DNA of 24,249 nucleotides from positions 1-24,249 of the forward strand of contig CAYLRU010000041.1 of assembly GCA_964386565.1 (NCBI GenBank), read 5' to 3'. The notes under the pieces were generated by a model, which was given only the letters and a program-made list of their open reading frames with translations, ran no database searches and was not told the DNA's origin. The translations under genes and the position numbers were made by a program. Source of the stretch: CAYLRU01 sp964386565. GTDB lineage: Bacteria > Desulfobacterota > Desulfobacteria > Desulfobacterales > UBA5616. Each line of letters opens with the position of its first letter. Within the stretch, counting starts at the first letter, position 1. This document shows, piece after piece, positions 15,161-23,120 of this stretch.

Positions 15161-16321
15161 ATGGATTTCGGATTCACAAAAGACCAGGATCTTATCAGGA
15201 AATCGGCAAGAGAGTTTTTTGAGAAAGAATGCCCCAAGGAAAAAGTCAGGGAGTTAAAGGAAGATAAAATCGGATATGATTCCAAGATGTGGAAAAAACT
15301 GGCCGGACTCGGCTACATGGGTCTTGTCATTCCCGAAGAATTTAATGGAACTGAGGGTGAATTTCTTGACCTGATGATATTTATGGAAGAGATGGGACGT
15401 AACATCGTTCCATGCCCGTTTTTTACCACGGTTTGCCAGTGTGCACCCGCCATACAGGAATTCGGAACAAAGAGTCAAAAAAAGAAGATTCTGCCGAAGA
15501 TCGCCGAAAAAGGGGAGATCTGGAGCTATGCCGTAAACGAGGAAAAAGCAAATTATGAAGCATCGGATATCCAGCTCATCGCAACCACGGAAGGCGACGG
15601 ATTTGTATTAAACGGCATGAAACTGTTTGTACCGTATGCCAACAGCGCCAAGAAACTGTTGGTAGTGGGCAGGACCCGTCAAAGCGAAAACCCGGAAGAC
15701 GGGATCACCCTGTTTATGGTGGATGCAAAAAGCAACGGCATTGAAATTGAAGAAATTCCCACTGCAGCCCGGGATATGAAATGTGAAGTCCGGTTTACCA
15801 ATGTAAAGGTCGCAAAGGATGATGTGCTTGGGGAAGTGGACGGCGGCTGGAAAATTGTGGACTATGTTCTTCAATACGGTGCCGTATTAAAGGCAGCGGA
15901 AATGTCCGGCGGTGTTCAGGCGGCCTTGGAAATCGCCACCAATTACGCCAAGGAAAGATACCAGTTCGGGAAACCCATTGGATCGTTTCAGTCCCTTCAG
16001 CATCGCCTGGTTAATATGCTCACCGAGGTGGACGGATTAAAAAATCTGGTTTATGAAGCAGCCTGGAATATGAGTGAAGGCACACCGGACAGGATGCTTA
16101 ACTCCATGGTAAAGGTAAAAGCCAACAGGGCATATCATCGTGTATGCTATGACGCCGTATATATTCACGGCGCCATCGGCTGGACCGAGGAGATGGATAT
16201 CAGCCTATACCTGTTAAGGGCCAAGGCCAATGAAAACGATTGCGGCGGCACGGATTTTCATAATGAAAGAATCGCCGCTGAACTGGAAAATTACGAGCCG
16301 GATTTTCTGGCCATGATGTAA
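15161..16321 (+). CDS. acyl-CoA dehydrogenase, PimD-like/small-subunit type (catalytic Glu missing)
   Basis: 386 aa. ACAD fold with the FAD/dimer segment RYQFGKPIGSFQSLQH and the C-terminal IHGAIGWTEEMDISLYLLRA. Neither known position of the catalytic Glu is filled: the MCAD-type site reads NDCGGTDFH (Cys for Glu) and the IVD-type site reads VLQYGAVLKAAEM (no Glu). By analogy with alpha2beta2 ACADs of steroid catabolism, where one subunit lacks the base, it may be the non-catalytic partner of the upstream ACAD. The two genes are 125 bp apart on the same strand. The ribosome site AAGGAG is good. It is a diverged paralogue of the ACAD at 23121-24239. Whether it binds FAD alone is uncertain. Confidence 0.88.
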   Translation: MDFGFTKDQDLIRKSAREFFEKECPKEKVRELKEDKIGYDSKMWKKLAGLGYMGLVIPEEFNGTEGEFLDLMIFMEEMGRNIVPCPFFTTVCQCAPAIQEFGTKSQKKKILPKIAEKGEIWSYAVNEEKANYEASDIQLIATTEGDGFVLNGMKLFVPYANSAKKLLVVGRTRQSENPEDGITLFMVDAKSNGIEIEEIPTAARDMKCEVRFTNVKVAKDDVLGEVDGGWKIVDYVLQYGAVLKAAEMSGGVQAALEIATNYAKERYQFGKPIGSFQSLQHRLVNMLTEVDGLKNLVYEAAWNMSEGTPDRMLNSMVKVKANRAYHRVCYDAVYIHGAIGWTEEMDISLYLLRAKANENDCGGTDFHNERIAAELENYEPDFLAMM

Positions 16322-16370
16322 ATAACATGATTGGTTGCCATACGATGATGTAATTTGTATTTTAAATGAG

Positions 16371-16407
16371 GACACCCTTGCCTTGCAGACTGCAAATCAA
16401 GGGTGTC
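16371..16407 (+). terminator. strong stem-loop after the second ACAD (terminator or attenuator)
   Basis: GACACCCTTG (16371-16380) pairs with CAAGGGTGTC (16398-16407), a perfect 10-bp stem; inside the loop TTGCA and TGCAA form a second small stem. The following T run is short (TTT, then GCTT), so termination may be partial. It lies about 50 bases after the ACAD stop and about 100 before the CoA-transferase start. Confidence 0.55.
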
Positions 16408-16414
16408 TTTGCTT

Positions 16415-16432
16415 ATGTCATGCACATGACAT
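16415..16432. promoter_or_regulatory. 18-bp palindrome upstream of the CoA-transferase genes
   Basis: ATGTCATG, CA, CATGACAT: perfect 8-bp arms round a 2-bp centre, 73 bp before the start codon and directly after the stem-loop. It has the size and symmetry of a repressor or activator site. It does not resemble GARC-N4-GYTC. No confident promoter is seen next to it. Confidence 0.4.
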
Positions 16433-16504
16433 GGCGATCCAACCATGCCTGGCGGATACAAAAGGTTTGTTTGTTTCAGTCTCTAAACAAGGAGAAGATT
16501 GATC

Positions 16505-17722
16505 ATGACACCCAGTGCATTAAAAGGCGTTAAGATTCTGGAATATTGCACGACCGTCAGCGGTGCGTATTGCGCCAAGCTGATGGCGGACCTCGGAGCG
16601 GAGGTCATAAAAATCGAAGCACCCGGAATCGGGGACGGGGCGCGAAGAAAACCGCCTTTTTTACATGATGAACCGGATCCTGAAAAATCGGGACTTTTTA
16701 TGTATATCAACACCAGCAAATTCGGCATAACCCTTGATCCGGAAAAACCCGAAGGCAGGAAAGTTTTTAAAAAACTGGTCAGGGACGTTGATATTTTGAT
16801 AGAAGACCATCAGCCCGGCGAAATGGAAAAAATAGGACTGGGTTACGATACGTTGAAAAAAATAAACCCCGGTCTCATCATGACGGCCATAACGCCTTTC
16901 GGGCAAACCGGTCCGTATAAAAGTTATAAGGCATATCAGCTGAATATTTCCCAGATGAGCGGACAGGGATATCTGCTTCCCATGATTTCACCGAACCTTG
17001 ACAGGCCTCCCGTGAAGGTTGGTGGAAACAGCGGAAATTTTGATCCGGGGCTTGTGGCATCCATAGCGATAATGGCGGCTTTGTTCTGGCGGGGTAAAGG
17101 CGGGAAAGGACAATATATCGGGATGTCCAAAATGGAAGCCCTGATGTCCATGCAGCGTGTGGAAAGCGTTACGTTTCCCAACAGCGGGGTGAATATGAGC
17201 CGGGTCGGGATGGCCCAACGCCGTACGCCCGACGGCATTATGCCGTGCAAGGACGGTTATGTGGTAGTGGTGATGCCGGAAGAACATCAATGGCGATCGT
17301 TTATGAAATTGCTCGGAGAACCGCCCTGGTCCAGGGAAGAATGGTGCGAAAACCGTATTAAACGCGCAGAGAACGTCGAAAAAATTAAAGAATACATCCT
17401 GGAATGGATGAAAGATCAACCCAGGGAGGAGGTGTTCAGAAAGGGGCAGGCCCTGAGTGTTCCCGTAGCGCCGACGAATACGGCCAAGGATGTTGTAGAG
17501 TCGCCGCAGTTTAATGCCCGCGGCTTTTTTGTAGAGACCGAACATCCGGTTATGGGTAAAATTGACAAATTTCCCTCATCTCCGTATCGTTTTTCCAAAA
17601 CGCCCTGGAAGATTTCCCGGCCTGCGCCGCAACTTGGGGAGCATAATGAAGAAATTTTTTGCGGCCGCCTGGGATATACACGGGATGAGCTGACAAGATT
17701 TAAGGACTTGGAGGTTATCTGA
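16505..17722 (+). CDS. class III (CaiB/BaiF/formyl-CoA transferase family) CoA-transferase, first of pair
   Basis: 405 aa. The family moves CoA between carboxylic acids through an Asp-bound anhydride. Seen: KGVKILEYCTTVSGAYCAKL, then MADLGAEVIKIE at the N-terminus, LVRDVDILIEDHQPGEMEKI, then GLGYDTLKKINPGLIMTAITPFGQTGPY, and GKGGKGQYIGMS. The usual nucleophile Asp sits 15 residues before the AAL motif; here that position is N178 (NSGNFDPGLVASIAIMAAL), and an Asp lies two residues later (D180). Either the nucleophile is shifted or this chain is non-catalytic in a heteromer. ATG at 16505 is chosen over the in-frame TTG at 16499 because GGAG at 16491 is well spaced only for ATG. The second CoA-transferase starts 12 bp downstream. 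Confidence 0.9.
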   Translation: MTPSALKGVKILEYCTTVSGAYCAKLMADLGAEVIKIEAPGIGDGARRKPPFLHDEPDPEKSGLFMYINTSKFGITLDPEKPEGRKVFKKLVRDVDILIEDHQPGEMEKIGLGYDTLKKINPGLIMTAITPFGQTGPYKSYKAYQLNISQMSGQGYLLPMISPNLDRPPVKVGGNSGNFDPGLVASIAIMAALFWRGKGGKGQYIGMSKMEALMSMQRVESVTFPNSGVNMSRVGMAQRRTPDGIMPCKDGYVVVVMPEEHQWRSFMKLLGEPPWSREEWCENRIKRAENVEKIKEYILEWMKDQPREEVFRKGQALSVPVAPTNTAKDVVESPQFNARGFFVETEHPVMGKIDKFPSSPYRFSKTPWKISRPAPQLGEHNEEIFCGRLGYTRDELTRFKDLEVI

Positions 17723-17734
17723 TAAGGAGGCGGC

Positions 17735-18952
17735 ATGGAATCAAACGGTCCCTTAAGCAGTGTAAGAATCGTTGAATTTACGTCGGCATGGGCCGGTCCC
17801 TATGCGACCTGTCTGCTCGGCTTTTTAGGCGCCGAGGTCATAAAGGTGGAAAGTCAACAACGGCCCGATCATTCGCGGTTGCTTTCATTTACTACCGGCA
17901 AGGAGTTTGAAACGCTGGATGAATCCGAAGTGTTCAACAACCTGAACCTGAATAAAAAGAGTGTTTTACTGAACCTGAAAAAACCAAAGGCCGTGGATAT
18001 CGCGAAAAAGCTTATCAGCATCAGCGATGTGGTCATGGAAAATATGCGTCCCGGCGTCGTACCCCGGTTGGGCCTGGGATATGACGTGGCCAGGGAAATC
18101 AAGCCGGACATTATTTATCTGTCTTCGTCGGCCTGCGGACAGACCGGTCCGGACAGGGAATATGTGGGATATGCGCCGACCTTTGCCGCACTGGCCGGAC
18201 TTCCCCATGTTACCGGGTATGAAGACTGGCCCCCGAGCAACTTCATGGGATCCATTGACTTAAGAAGCGCCTGTACATCGGCATTTGCGATTCTGGCGGC
18301 GCTGTATTACCACCAGCAGACAGGGGAGGGGCAATATATCGATCTGGCATCACAGGAGGCCATTGCCACTTTTGCCGGGGATATCTTTTTGGACTACGTG
18401 ATGAACGGCAGGGTCCAGATTCGGAAAGGCAACAAGGATGATACCATGGCTCCGCACAATTGTTATCGCTGTAGAGGAGAAGACAACTGGATCAGTATTG
18501 TAACGGCCTCCCAGGAAGAATGGGAAAATCTTTGCAGGACCATGGGGAAACCCGAACTCATTGACGATGATCGCTTCTCGGATTTGTCAAAACGAAAAGC
18601 CAATGAGGAAGCGCTGGATGAAATCATCACGGAATGGACAAAGGATAAAGACTATTACGAAGTGATGATCATATTGCAAAACGCAGGTGTGGCGGCAACA
18701 CCGTCGTTATCCTCCGAGGCGCTTTTTGCCGATCCTCACCTGAAAGAAAGAAATGTCTTTCGACAGGTTGATCATCCGGTAATCGGCAAAAACTGGGTTA
18801 TCGGGCCCCCATGGCGTTTGTCGGAAACACCGGCCACTTTCAGAAGTCACGGCCCGCTGATCGGAGAACATACCTGCGAAATTTTTCAAAATTACCTGGG
18901 CATGCCGTCGGAAGAAATTGAAAACCTGAAAAAAGAACAGGTAATTTATTAA
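17735..18952 (+). CDS. class III (CaiB/BaiF family) CoA-transferase, second of pair
   Basis: 405 aa. Seen: VRIVEFTSAWAGPYATCLLG, GAEVIKVES, VVMENMRPGVVPRLGLGYD, IIYLSSSACGQTGP, and MGSIDLRSACTSAFAILAAL with D175 at the canonical nucleophile spacing (15 residues before AAL), followed by QQTGEGQYIDLASQEA. So this chain should be catalytically competent. It overlaps nothing but starts 12 bp after its paralogue, with a full AAGGAGG ribosome site, implying coordinated synthesis. Paired genes of this type form heteromers in succinyl-CoA:benzylsuccinate CoA-transferase (BbsEF), naphthyl-2-methylsuccinate CoA-transferase (BnsEF) and phthalate CoA-transferase, all anaerobic aromatic pathways; the analogy is an inference, not a substrate call. 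Confidence 0.92.
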   Translation: MESNGPLSSVRIVEFTSAWAGPYATCLLGFLGAEVIKVESQQRPDHSRLLSFTTGKEFETLDESEVFNNLNLNKKSVLLNLKKPKAVDIAKKLISISDVVMENMRPGVVPRLGLGYDVAREIKPDIIYLSSSACGQTGPDREYVGYAPTFAALAGLPHVTGYEDWPPSNFMGSIDLRSACTSAFAILAALYYHQQTGEGQYIDLASQEAIATFAGDIFLDYVMNGRVQIRKGNKDDTMAPHNCYRCRGEDNWISIVTASQEEWENLCRTMGKPELIDDDRFSDLSKRKANEEALDEIITEWTKDKDYYEVMIILQNAGVAATPSLSSEALFADPHLKERNVFRQVDHPVIGKNWVIGPPWRLSETPATFRSHGPLIGEHTCEIFQNYLGMPSEEIENLKKEQVIY

Positions 18953-18982
18953 TGAAAGAAATACGGCAGGGCGGATAGTATT

Positions 18983-19864
18983 ATGGATGAAAAATTATTC
19001 GGACCGGTCCGGTTTATCCCCGGAAAGAAAAACGGGAAATATCCGTATTGCCATTCATTGTATATTGAAGGCCCGAAAATTTTAATCGATCCGGCGTCCG
19101 ACCGGGAAAGATTGATTCGGTTGAAAGAAGAGTCCGGTGTCAGCATGGTATGGCTGTCTCACTGGCATGAGGACCATATCATGGACCTGGACCTTTTTGA
19201 GGATGTTCCCCTATGGATTTCACCGGCCGATGCCGAACCCCTGACCGACTTGGAACTGTTTCTGGACTGGTACGGCATGGCGGGAGAGTACCGGGAAGTA
19301 TTCAAGGAATTGATGATCAGGCAGTTCCATTATAAACCCCGAAAACCGGACCGGTATCTCAATGGCGGTGAAACCCTTGAATTTGGAACGGTAACGGTGG
19401 ATATCATCGCTTCTCCGGGGCATACACCCGGGCATCTATCCTTTTACTTCAGAGAACCCCGGGTCCTGTTTTTAGGCGATTATGACTTGACCCGGTTCGG
19501 TCCGTGGTATGGTGACCGGGACTCTGATTTGGAAGATGTGATGGCTTCTGTTAATGTTTTAAAAAAGATACCCGCCGATGTGTGGCTTGCCTGCCATGAG
19601 ACCGGGATTTTTGAAGAAAATCCCGGTGAATTGTGGGAAGATTATCTGGGAGTCATCCAGCAGCGCGAAGATCGGCTCCTGGCGCTTTTGGATACGCCAA
19701 AGGACTTGTCTCAAATTGTTGACGCCGGGATTGTCTATAATCGTCCGGGGACAACGGAACGTTTTTTTCATTTCGGCGAAGCAGCGATCATGTCCAAACA
19801 TCTGGAAAGAGGTATCAAGAAGGGCTCGATTTTCTGCAAAAACGGCCACTATGTGAGGACCTGA
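18983..19864 (+). CDS. metallo-beta-lactamase-fold hydrolase
   Basis: 293 aa. The metal-binding motif H60-W-H62-E-D64-H65 is intact, followed by H147 (SPGHTPGH), D166 (LGDYDLT) and H205 (LACHETG), a full two-metal site. The C-terminal 80 residues are helical and resemble the accessory region of hydrolases acting on thioesters, lactones or glyoxalase-type substrates. There is no signal peptide, so it is cytoplasmic. It is the last gene of operon E, 30 bp after the second CoA-transferase. A role in hydrolysing a CoA thioester, a lactone or a ring-opening intermediate would fit, but the fold alone does not give the substrate. Confidence 0.88.
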   Translation: MDEKLFGPVRFIPGKKNGKYPYCHSLYIEGPKILIDPASDRERLIRLKEESGVSMVWLSHWHEDHIMDLDLFEDVPLWISPADAEPLTDLELFLDWYGMAGEYREVFKELMIRQFHYKPRKPDRYLNGGETLEFGTVTVDIIASPGHTPGHLSFYFREPRVLFLGDYDLTRFGPWYGDRDSDLEDVMASVNVLKKIPADVWLACHETGIFEENPGELWEDYLGVIQQREDRLLALLDTPKDLSQIVDAGIVYNRPGTTERFFHFGEAAIMSKHLERGIKKGSIFCKNGHYVRT

Positions 19865-19889
19865 GGCCTCTTTTATACATACCGAAGAG

Positions 19890-19911
19890 CCGGCATCGAA
19901 CATCATGCCGG
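19890..19911. terminator. weak hairpin between convergent genes
   Basis: CCGGCAT (19890-19896) pairs with ATGCCGG (19905-19911), a 7-bp stem with an 8-base loop, in the 99-bp space between the convergent hydrolase and ligase genes. No T run follows on either strand, so intrinsic termination is doubtful. Confidence 0.3.
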
Positions 19912-19963
19912 GAAGTGTGGCCGGCTGTTGTGATCCGCCTTCTGTGGGATTGCAAAGCCGTTT

Positions 19964-21493
19964 CTACTTCTTTTCCCTATATTCTTCTTTCAACAGCCGC
20001 TTAAGCAGTTTCCCGGTGGGTGTTCGCGGCAACTCGGTTTTAAAGTCGATGCTTTTCGGGCACTTGATTTTGGAAAGGTGCTGTCGGCAATAGTCCATCA
20101 GTTCATCTGCCATGGCGGGACTTGCGTCCGCCGGATTTACCAGTTGAACCACCGCCTTGACTTCTTCCCCGAAGTCTTCATTGGGGATGCCGAAAACCGC
20201 TACGTCCATTACCTTGGGATGCATGGTCAACACGTTTTCCGTTTCCTGTGGATATATATTGACCCCGCCGGAAATAATCATGTTGGCTTTTCTGTCCGTG
20301 AGATACAGATATCCTTCCTCATCCAGATATCCCACATCACCTAATGTATTCCATCCTTTGGAAGTTCTGGATTCCATCGTTTTTTCAGGGTCATTGTGGT
20401 ATTCAAATGTGTTTCCATCTTCAACATAAACGGTTCCGATTTCACCGATGGGCAGTTCATTTTCATTCTCATCCAGAATATGGAGTTTCCCCACGTAGCA
20501 TTTTCCCACAGAACCCTTGTGGGTCATCCATTCCTCGGATGTGATGGCGATAAAGCTGTTGCCTTCGGTTCCGCCGTAATACTCAAACAGGATGGGGCCC
20601 CACCACTTAATCATTTCCTCCTTGACTTCAACAGGGCACGGGGCAGCGGCATGAATGGCGATTTTATGACTGGACAGGTCAAACCGGAGGCGATCTTTCT
20701 CGGGCAGTTTCAGCATCCGGATGAACATCGTGGGCACCCACTGGCTGTGGGTAACCTTGTACTTTTCGATCAGTGAAAGTGCTTCAATGGAGTCATATTT
20801 TTCCATCACAATTACGGTACCGCCGACCCGCAGTGTCAGCATACAGAACCGAAGGGGTGCTGCGTGATAAAGAGGGGCAGGTGAAAGATAAACCGTATTT
20901 TCATTAATATCATAAAGGGAAATGATAACCTGGGCGGATGGATGAATTTCGCCGAAGGGCATGTCCTCGGTTGTGGAGACCACCCCCTTGGGGCGGCCGG
21001 TGGTTCCCGATGAATACAGCATGTCGCGTCCCTCGATGCCTTCGGGAATGGGGGTTTTGGGATAACCGGATACCTCCTTTTCGTAAAACAGAAATCCGTC
21101 CATTTCTCCCCCCACCATCACCCAGTGTTCAACATTGGGACATCGTTTGTCAAGGCCGGATATCACATCTTTCATGGCAAAAGACGTCACAACCACTTTG
21201 GATCCGGAGTCGTTTATAATATACTCGATCTCAGAGCTTTTTAAATATTTGCTGATGGGGGAATAATAAAGTCCGGCCACCTGCGCGGCCAGAACGATTT
21301 CAAGAAAATGCACGTTGTTTTCCATCAGGATACAGATATTATCCTTTTCCTTGAGGCCGATTTTTTTGAAAAAGTGGGAACACTGATTGGCCCGTTCTTC
21401 TAGTTGGCCGTAAGTAACCGTTTCCTCCGAGCTGGCCATGATATAGGCCGGTTTATCAGGTGTTTTCTGTGCATGGACTCTTGAATGAAGCAT
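19964..21493 (-). CDS. AMP-forming acyl-CoA ligase (acyl-CoA synthetase, FadD-type)
   Basis: 509 aa, ANL superfamily. Two-step activation of a carboxylic acid through an acyl-AMP to its CoA thioester. Seen: P-loop motif YSSGTTGRPKG (160-170), YYGGTEG in the adenylate site, TLGDVGYLDEEGYLYLTDRK with the hinge, ANMIISGGVNIYPQE, and the C-terminal catalytic Lys in PRTPTGKLLKR (K495). No signal or membrane segment. Substrate is not deducible; the acid-binding region (SPAPLYHAAPLRF) is of the general fatty/alicyclic-acid type. Start ATG has GGAGGG seven bases upstream. It converges with operon E and has its own promoter at 21668-21696. It could supply the CoA ester that the CoA-transferases then exchange. 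Confidence 0.92.
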   Translation of the reverse strand: MLHSRVHAQKTPDKPAYIMASSEETVTYGQLEERANQCSHFFKKIGLKEKDNICILMENNVHFLEIVLAAQVAGLYYSPISKYLKSSEIEYIINDSGSKVVVTSFAMKDVISGLDKRCPNVEHWVMVGGEMDGFLFYEKEVSGYPKTPIPEGIEGRDMLYSSGTTGRPKGVVSTTEDMPFGEIHPSAQVIISLYDINENTVYLSPAPLYHAAPLRFCMLTLRVGGTVIVMEKYDSIEALSLIEKYKVTHSQWVPTMFIRMLKLPEKDRLRFDLSSHKIAIHAAAPCPVEVKEEMIKWWGPILFEYYGGTEGNSFIAITSEEWMTHKGSVGKCYVGKLHILDENENELPIGEIGTVYVEDGNTFEYHNDPEKTMESRTSKGWNTLGDVGYLDEEGYLYLTDRKANMIISGGVNIYPQETENVLTMHPKVMDVAVFGIPNEDFGEEVKAVVQLVNPADASPAMADELMDYCRQHLSKIKCPKSIDFKTELPRTPTGKLLKRLLKEEYREKK

Positions 21494-21667
21494 GGTAACC
21501 CTCCGCGTTCGATTATGACCTGGGTTTAGAAAGACAAAGCGTTATTATGTCGTTATATGGATAAAAAATGCTTGTTACGATCGTCGGCACCGATAAGCGC
21601 CATATTATCCATCGTTTATGTAACTCGCAACAAAACAAAAAGAGTTGAGTGCCGTCAATTAAAAAAT

Positions 21668-21696
21668 ACTTTAGTTTTATTTTTTGCACATGTCAA
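21668..21696 (-). promoter_or_regulatory. sigma70-like promoter of the acyl-CoA ligase gene
   Basis: Minus strand: -35 TTGACA (21691-21696), 17-bp spacer, -10 TAAAGT (21668-21673, 4/6). The leader to the start codon at 21493 is about 170 bases. Confidence 0.5.
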
Positions 21697-21764
21697 TATT
21701 TAGAGAATATGCCGAAGCTTTTTTGAAAAATAAAGTCTGTTTTTGTATCGCCCCCCAAAAGCGT

Positions 21765-21783
21765 ACGCCAACCGAGTTGGCGT
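21765..21783. promoter_or_regulatory. perfect stem-loop / palindrome upstream of hypA
   Basis: ACGCCAAC, loop CGA, GTTGGCGT: perfect 8-bp arms with a 3-base loop. No T run follows, so it is not a standard terminator. It could be an RNA hairpin in the hypA leader or an operator. It lies about 190 bases before hypA. Confidence 0.4.
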
Positions 21784-21968
21784 TATTGATACTGGTTTTA
21801 AAAGGATAAAAGAGGATATATCGTTGCAGTCAAAAATATTTTATGGTATCAAGTTATCGTTTAAAAAACGGCAATTCGTATTTTACGAAGAGTTGGCACC
21901 AGTTTTTGGCCACTTCCGTGTTCCTGTACGAATAGCACCTTCCAACAACATCACCAAAGGGGTTTGAT

Positions 21969-22319
21969 ATGCATGAGCTTCCCGTTACAGAAAGTATTTT
22001 AAAAGTGGCCTTAACCCATGCACAAAAAAATCACGCACAAAAGATTACCGCCATTCATCTTCAGGTCGGTGAACTGAGTGATTTGGAAGACGAATGGATG
22101 CAACGGTATTTCGACTATCTCAGCAAGGATTCCATTGCTGCCGGCGCAAAGTTGAAAATCGAGAGAATACCCGTGGTCATGCAGTGCGAGGATTGTTCCG
22201 AATCATTCAGGGTTGACATCAAAAAAGAAAAAGAAATCGTGTGTCCCGGGTGCAACGGTAAAAACAACAAGCTGGTTTCCGGTAGAGAATATTTAGTTAA
22301 AAGCATGGAGGTGATCTGA
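21969..22319 (+). CDS. hypA: hydrogenase nickel-incorporation metallochaperone HypA
   Basis: 116 aa, normal HypA length. The N-terminus MHELPVTESI has the Ni-binding H2 right after Met, which fixes the start. The zinc site is complete: C73-E-D-C76 and C92-P-G-C95. HypA works with the GTPase HypB to deliver nickel to the large subunit of [NiFe]-hydrogenase (or to urease in some bacteria). AAGGGG at 21956-21960 is the ribosome site. The stop overlaps the hypB start by one base (TGATG), so translation is coupled. No hydrogenase structural gene or other hyp gene is present in the window. Confidence 0.95.
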   Translation: MHELPVTESILKVALTHAQKNHAQKITAIHLQVGELSDLEDEWMQRYFDYLSKDSIAAGAKLKIERIPVVMQCEDCSESFRVDIKKEKEIVCPGCNGKNNKLVSGREYLVKSMEVI

Positions 22320-22987
22320 TGGATGAAATAAGACTGATTGAAGTCAAAGAGGATATCCTGGCCGACAATAAAAAAGTCGCAGACGGCTTGCGGAAAAAGC
22401 TGGCCGATCACAAATCGTTCATGGTCAACCTTATGGCCTCACCCGGGGCCGGAAAAACCAGCCTGATCTTAAAAACCATCGAAGCCTTGAGAAATGAACT
22501 GACCCTCGGCGTGATCGAGGCGGATATCGATTCCAAAGTGGATTCCGAAAAGGTGGCGGGCCAGGGAATTACCGCCATTCAATTGAGGACCGGGGGCTTC
22601 TGTCACGTGGACGCCACCATGGTTTCCAAAGGATTGGATGCCATGGATCTTGATAAATTCGATTTGATCTTCATCGAAAATGTCGGAAACCTGGTGTGCC
22701 CGGCGGAGGTGGATACGGGGGCGACCTTAAACGCCATGATTTTAAGCGTTCCCGAAGGACATGACAAACCATTGAAATACCCCATTATGTTTGCCTCGGT
22801 GGATGTGGTAGTGGTTAATAAAATTGATTTTCTGGAGTTGACGGATTTTGATCTGGATGCCATGAAGGCCAGTGTACAGGCCCTGAATCCGGGCGTTCCC
22901 ATTTTTGAAGTTTCCAGCCGAACAGGGCAGGGGATTGATAAATGGGCAGCTTTCCTGAAGAAAAAAATTACCGAATACGTGAAATAA
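22319..22987 (+). CDS. hypB: hydrogenase nickel-incorporation GTPase HypB
   Basis: 222 aa. SIMIBI-class GTPase that drives nickel transfer from HypA. Seen: Walker A S41-PGAGKTS (41-48), EADIDSKVDSEK, GGFCHVDAT with C95-H96, and NLVCPAEVD with C127, together the G-domain metal site, then NKID (167-170). It lacks both the His-rich stretch and the N-terminal high-affinity CxxCGC nickel motif found in some HypB, so it is the short form without nickel storage. Starts within the hypA stop codon. A strong hairpin directly after the stop probably ends the transcript. Confidence 0.95.
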   Translation: MDEIRLIEVKEDILADNKKVADGLRKKLADHKSFMVNLMASPGAGKTSLILKTIEALRNELTLGVIEADIDSKVDSEKVAGQGITAIQLRTGGFCHVDATMVSKGLDAMDLDKFDLIFIENVGNLVCPAEVDTGATLNAMILSVPEGHDKPLKYPIMFASVDVVVVNKIDFLELTDFDLDAMKASVQALNPGVPIFEVSSRTGQGIDKWAAFLKKKITEYVK

Positions 22988-22988
22988 A

Positions 22989-23015
22989 GAAACCCGGTTC
23001 AGCAAACCGGGTTTC
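22989..23015 (+). terminator. stem-loop after hypB
   Basis: GAAACCCGGTT (22989-22999) pairs with AACCGGGTTTC (23005-23015), an 11-bp perfect stem with a CAGCA loop, beginning two bases after the hypB stop. The only T run is inside the stem (GTTTC), so it may also act as an RNA-stabilising hairpin. Confidence 0.6.
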
Positions 23016-23120
23016 ACGCAGCAGGATCATCCGATGTTTTAAAAACAGCCCGTACATGTTTAAGACACATAAAAACAGGGCATTCCATCGGACGTTCAAT
23101 TGACGCTTTGGTTTGAATTT

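Larger units (their letters stand above)
21494..21968. other. 475-bp divergent intergenic region (ligase / hypA)
   Basis: AT-rich. It contains the ligase promoter (21668-21696, minus), a stem-loop at 21765-21783, and an 8-bp palindrome ACGATCGT near 21577 in the ligase leader. A TTG-started 74-codon frame at 21743-21967 runs up to hypA, but it lacks a ribosome site and protein character and is not called. No confident hypA promoter is seen. Confidence 0.6.

Noticed and set aside
21575..21584. ACGATCGT near the ligase leader as a third GARC-N4-GYTC operator
   Set aside because: Only the central 8 bp are palindromic and the outer GA/TC positions are missing; it also lies well downstream of the ligase promoter.
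21743..21967. Small 74-codon frame just before hypA
   Set aside because: TTG start, no ribosome site, overlaps a perfect hairpin, low-complexity product; more likely leader sequence.
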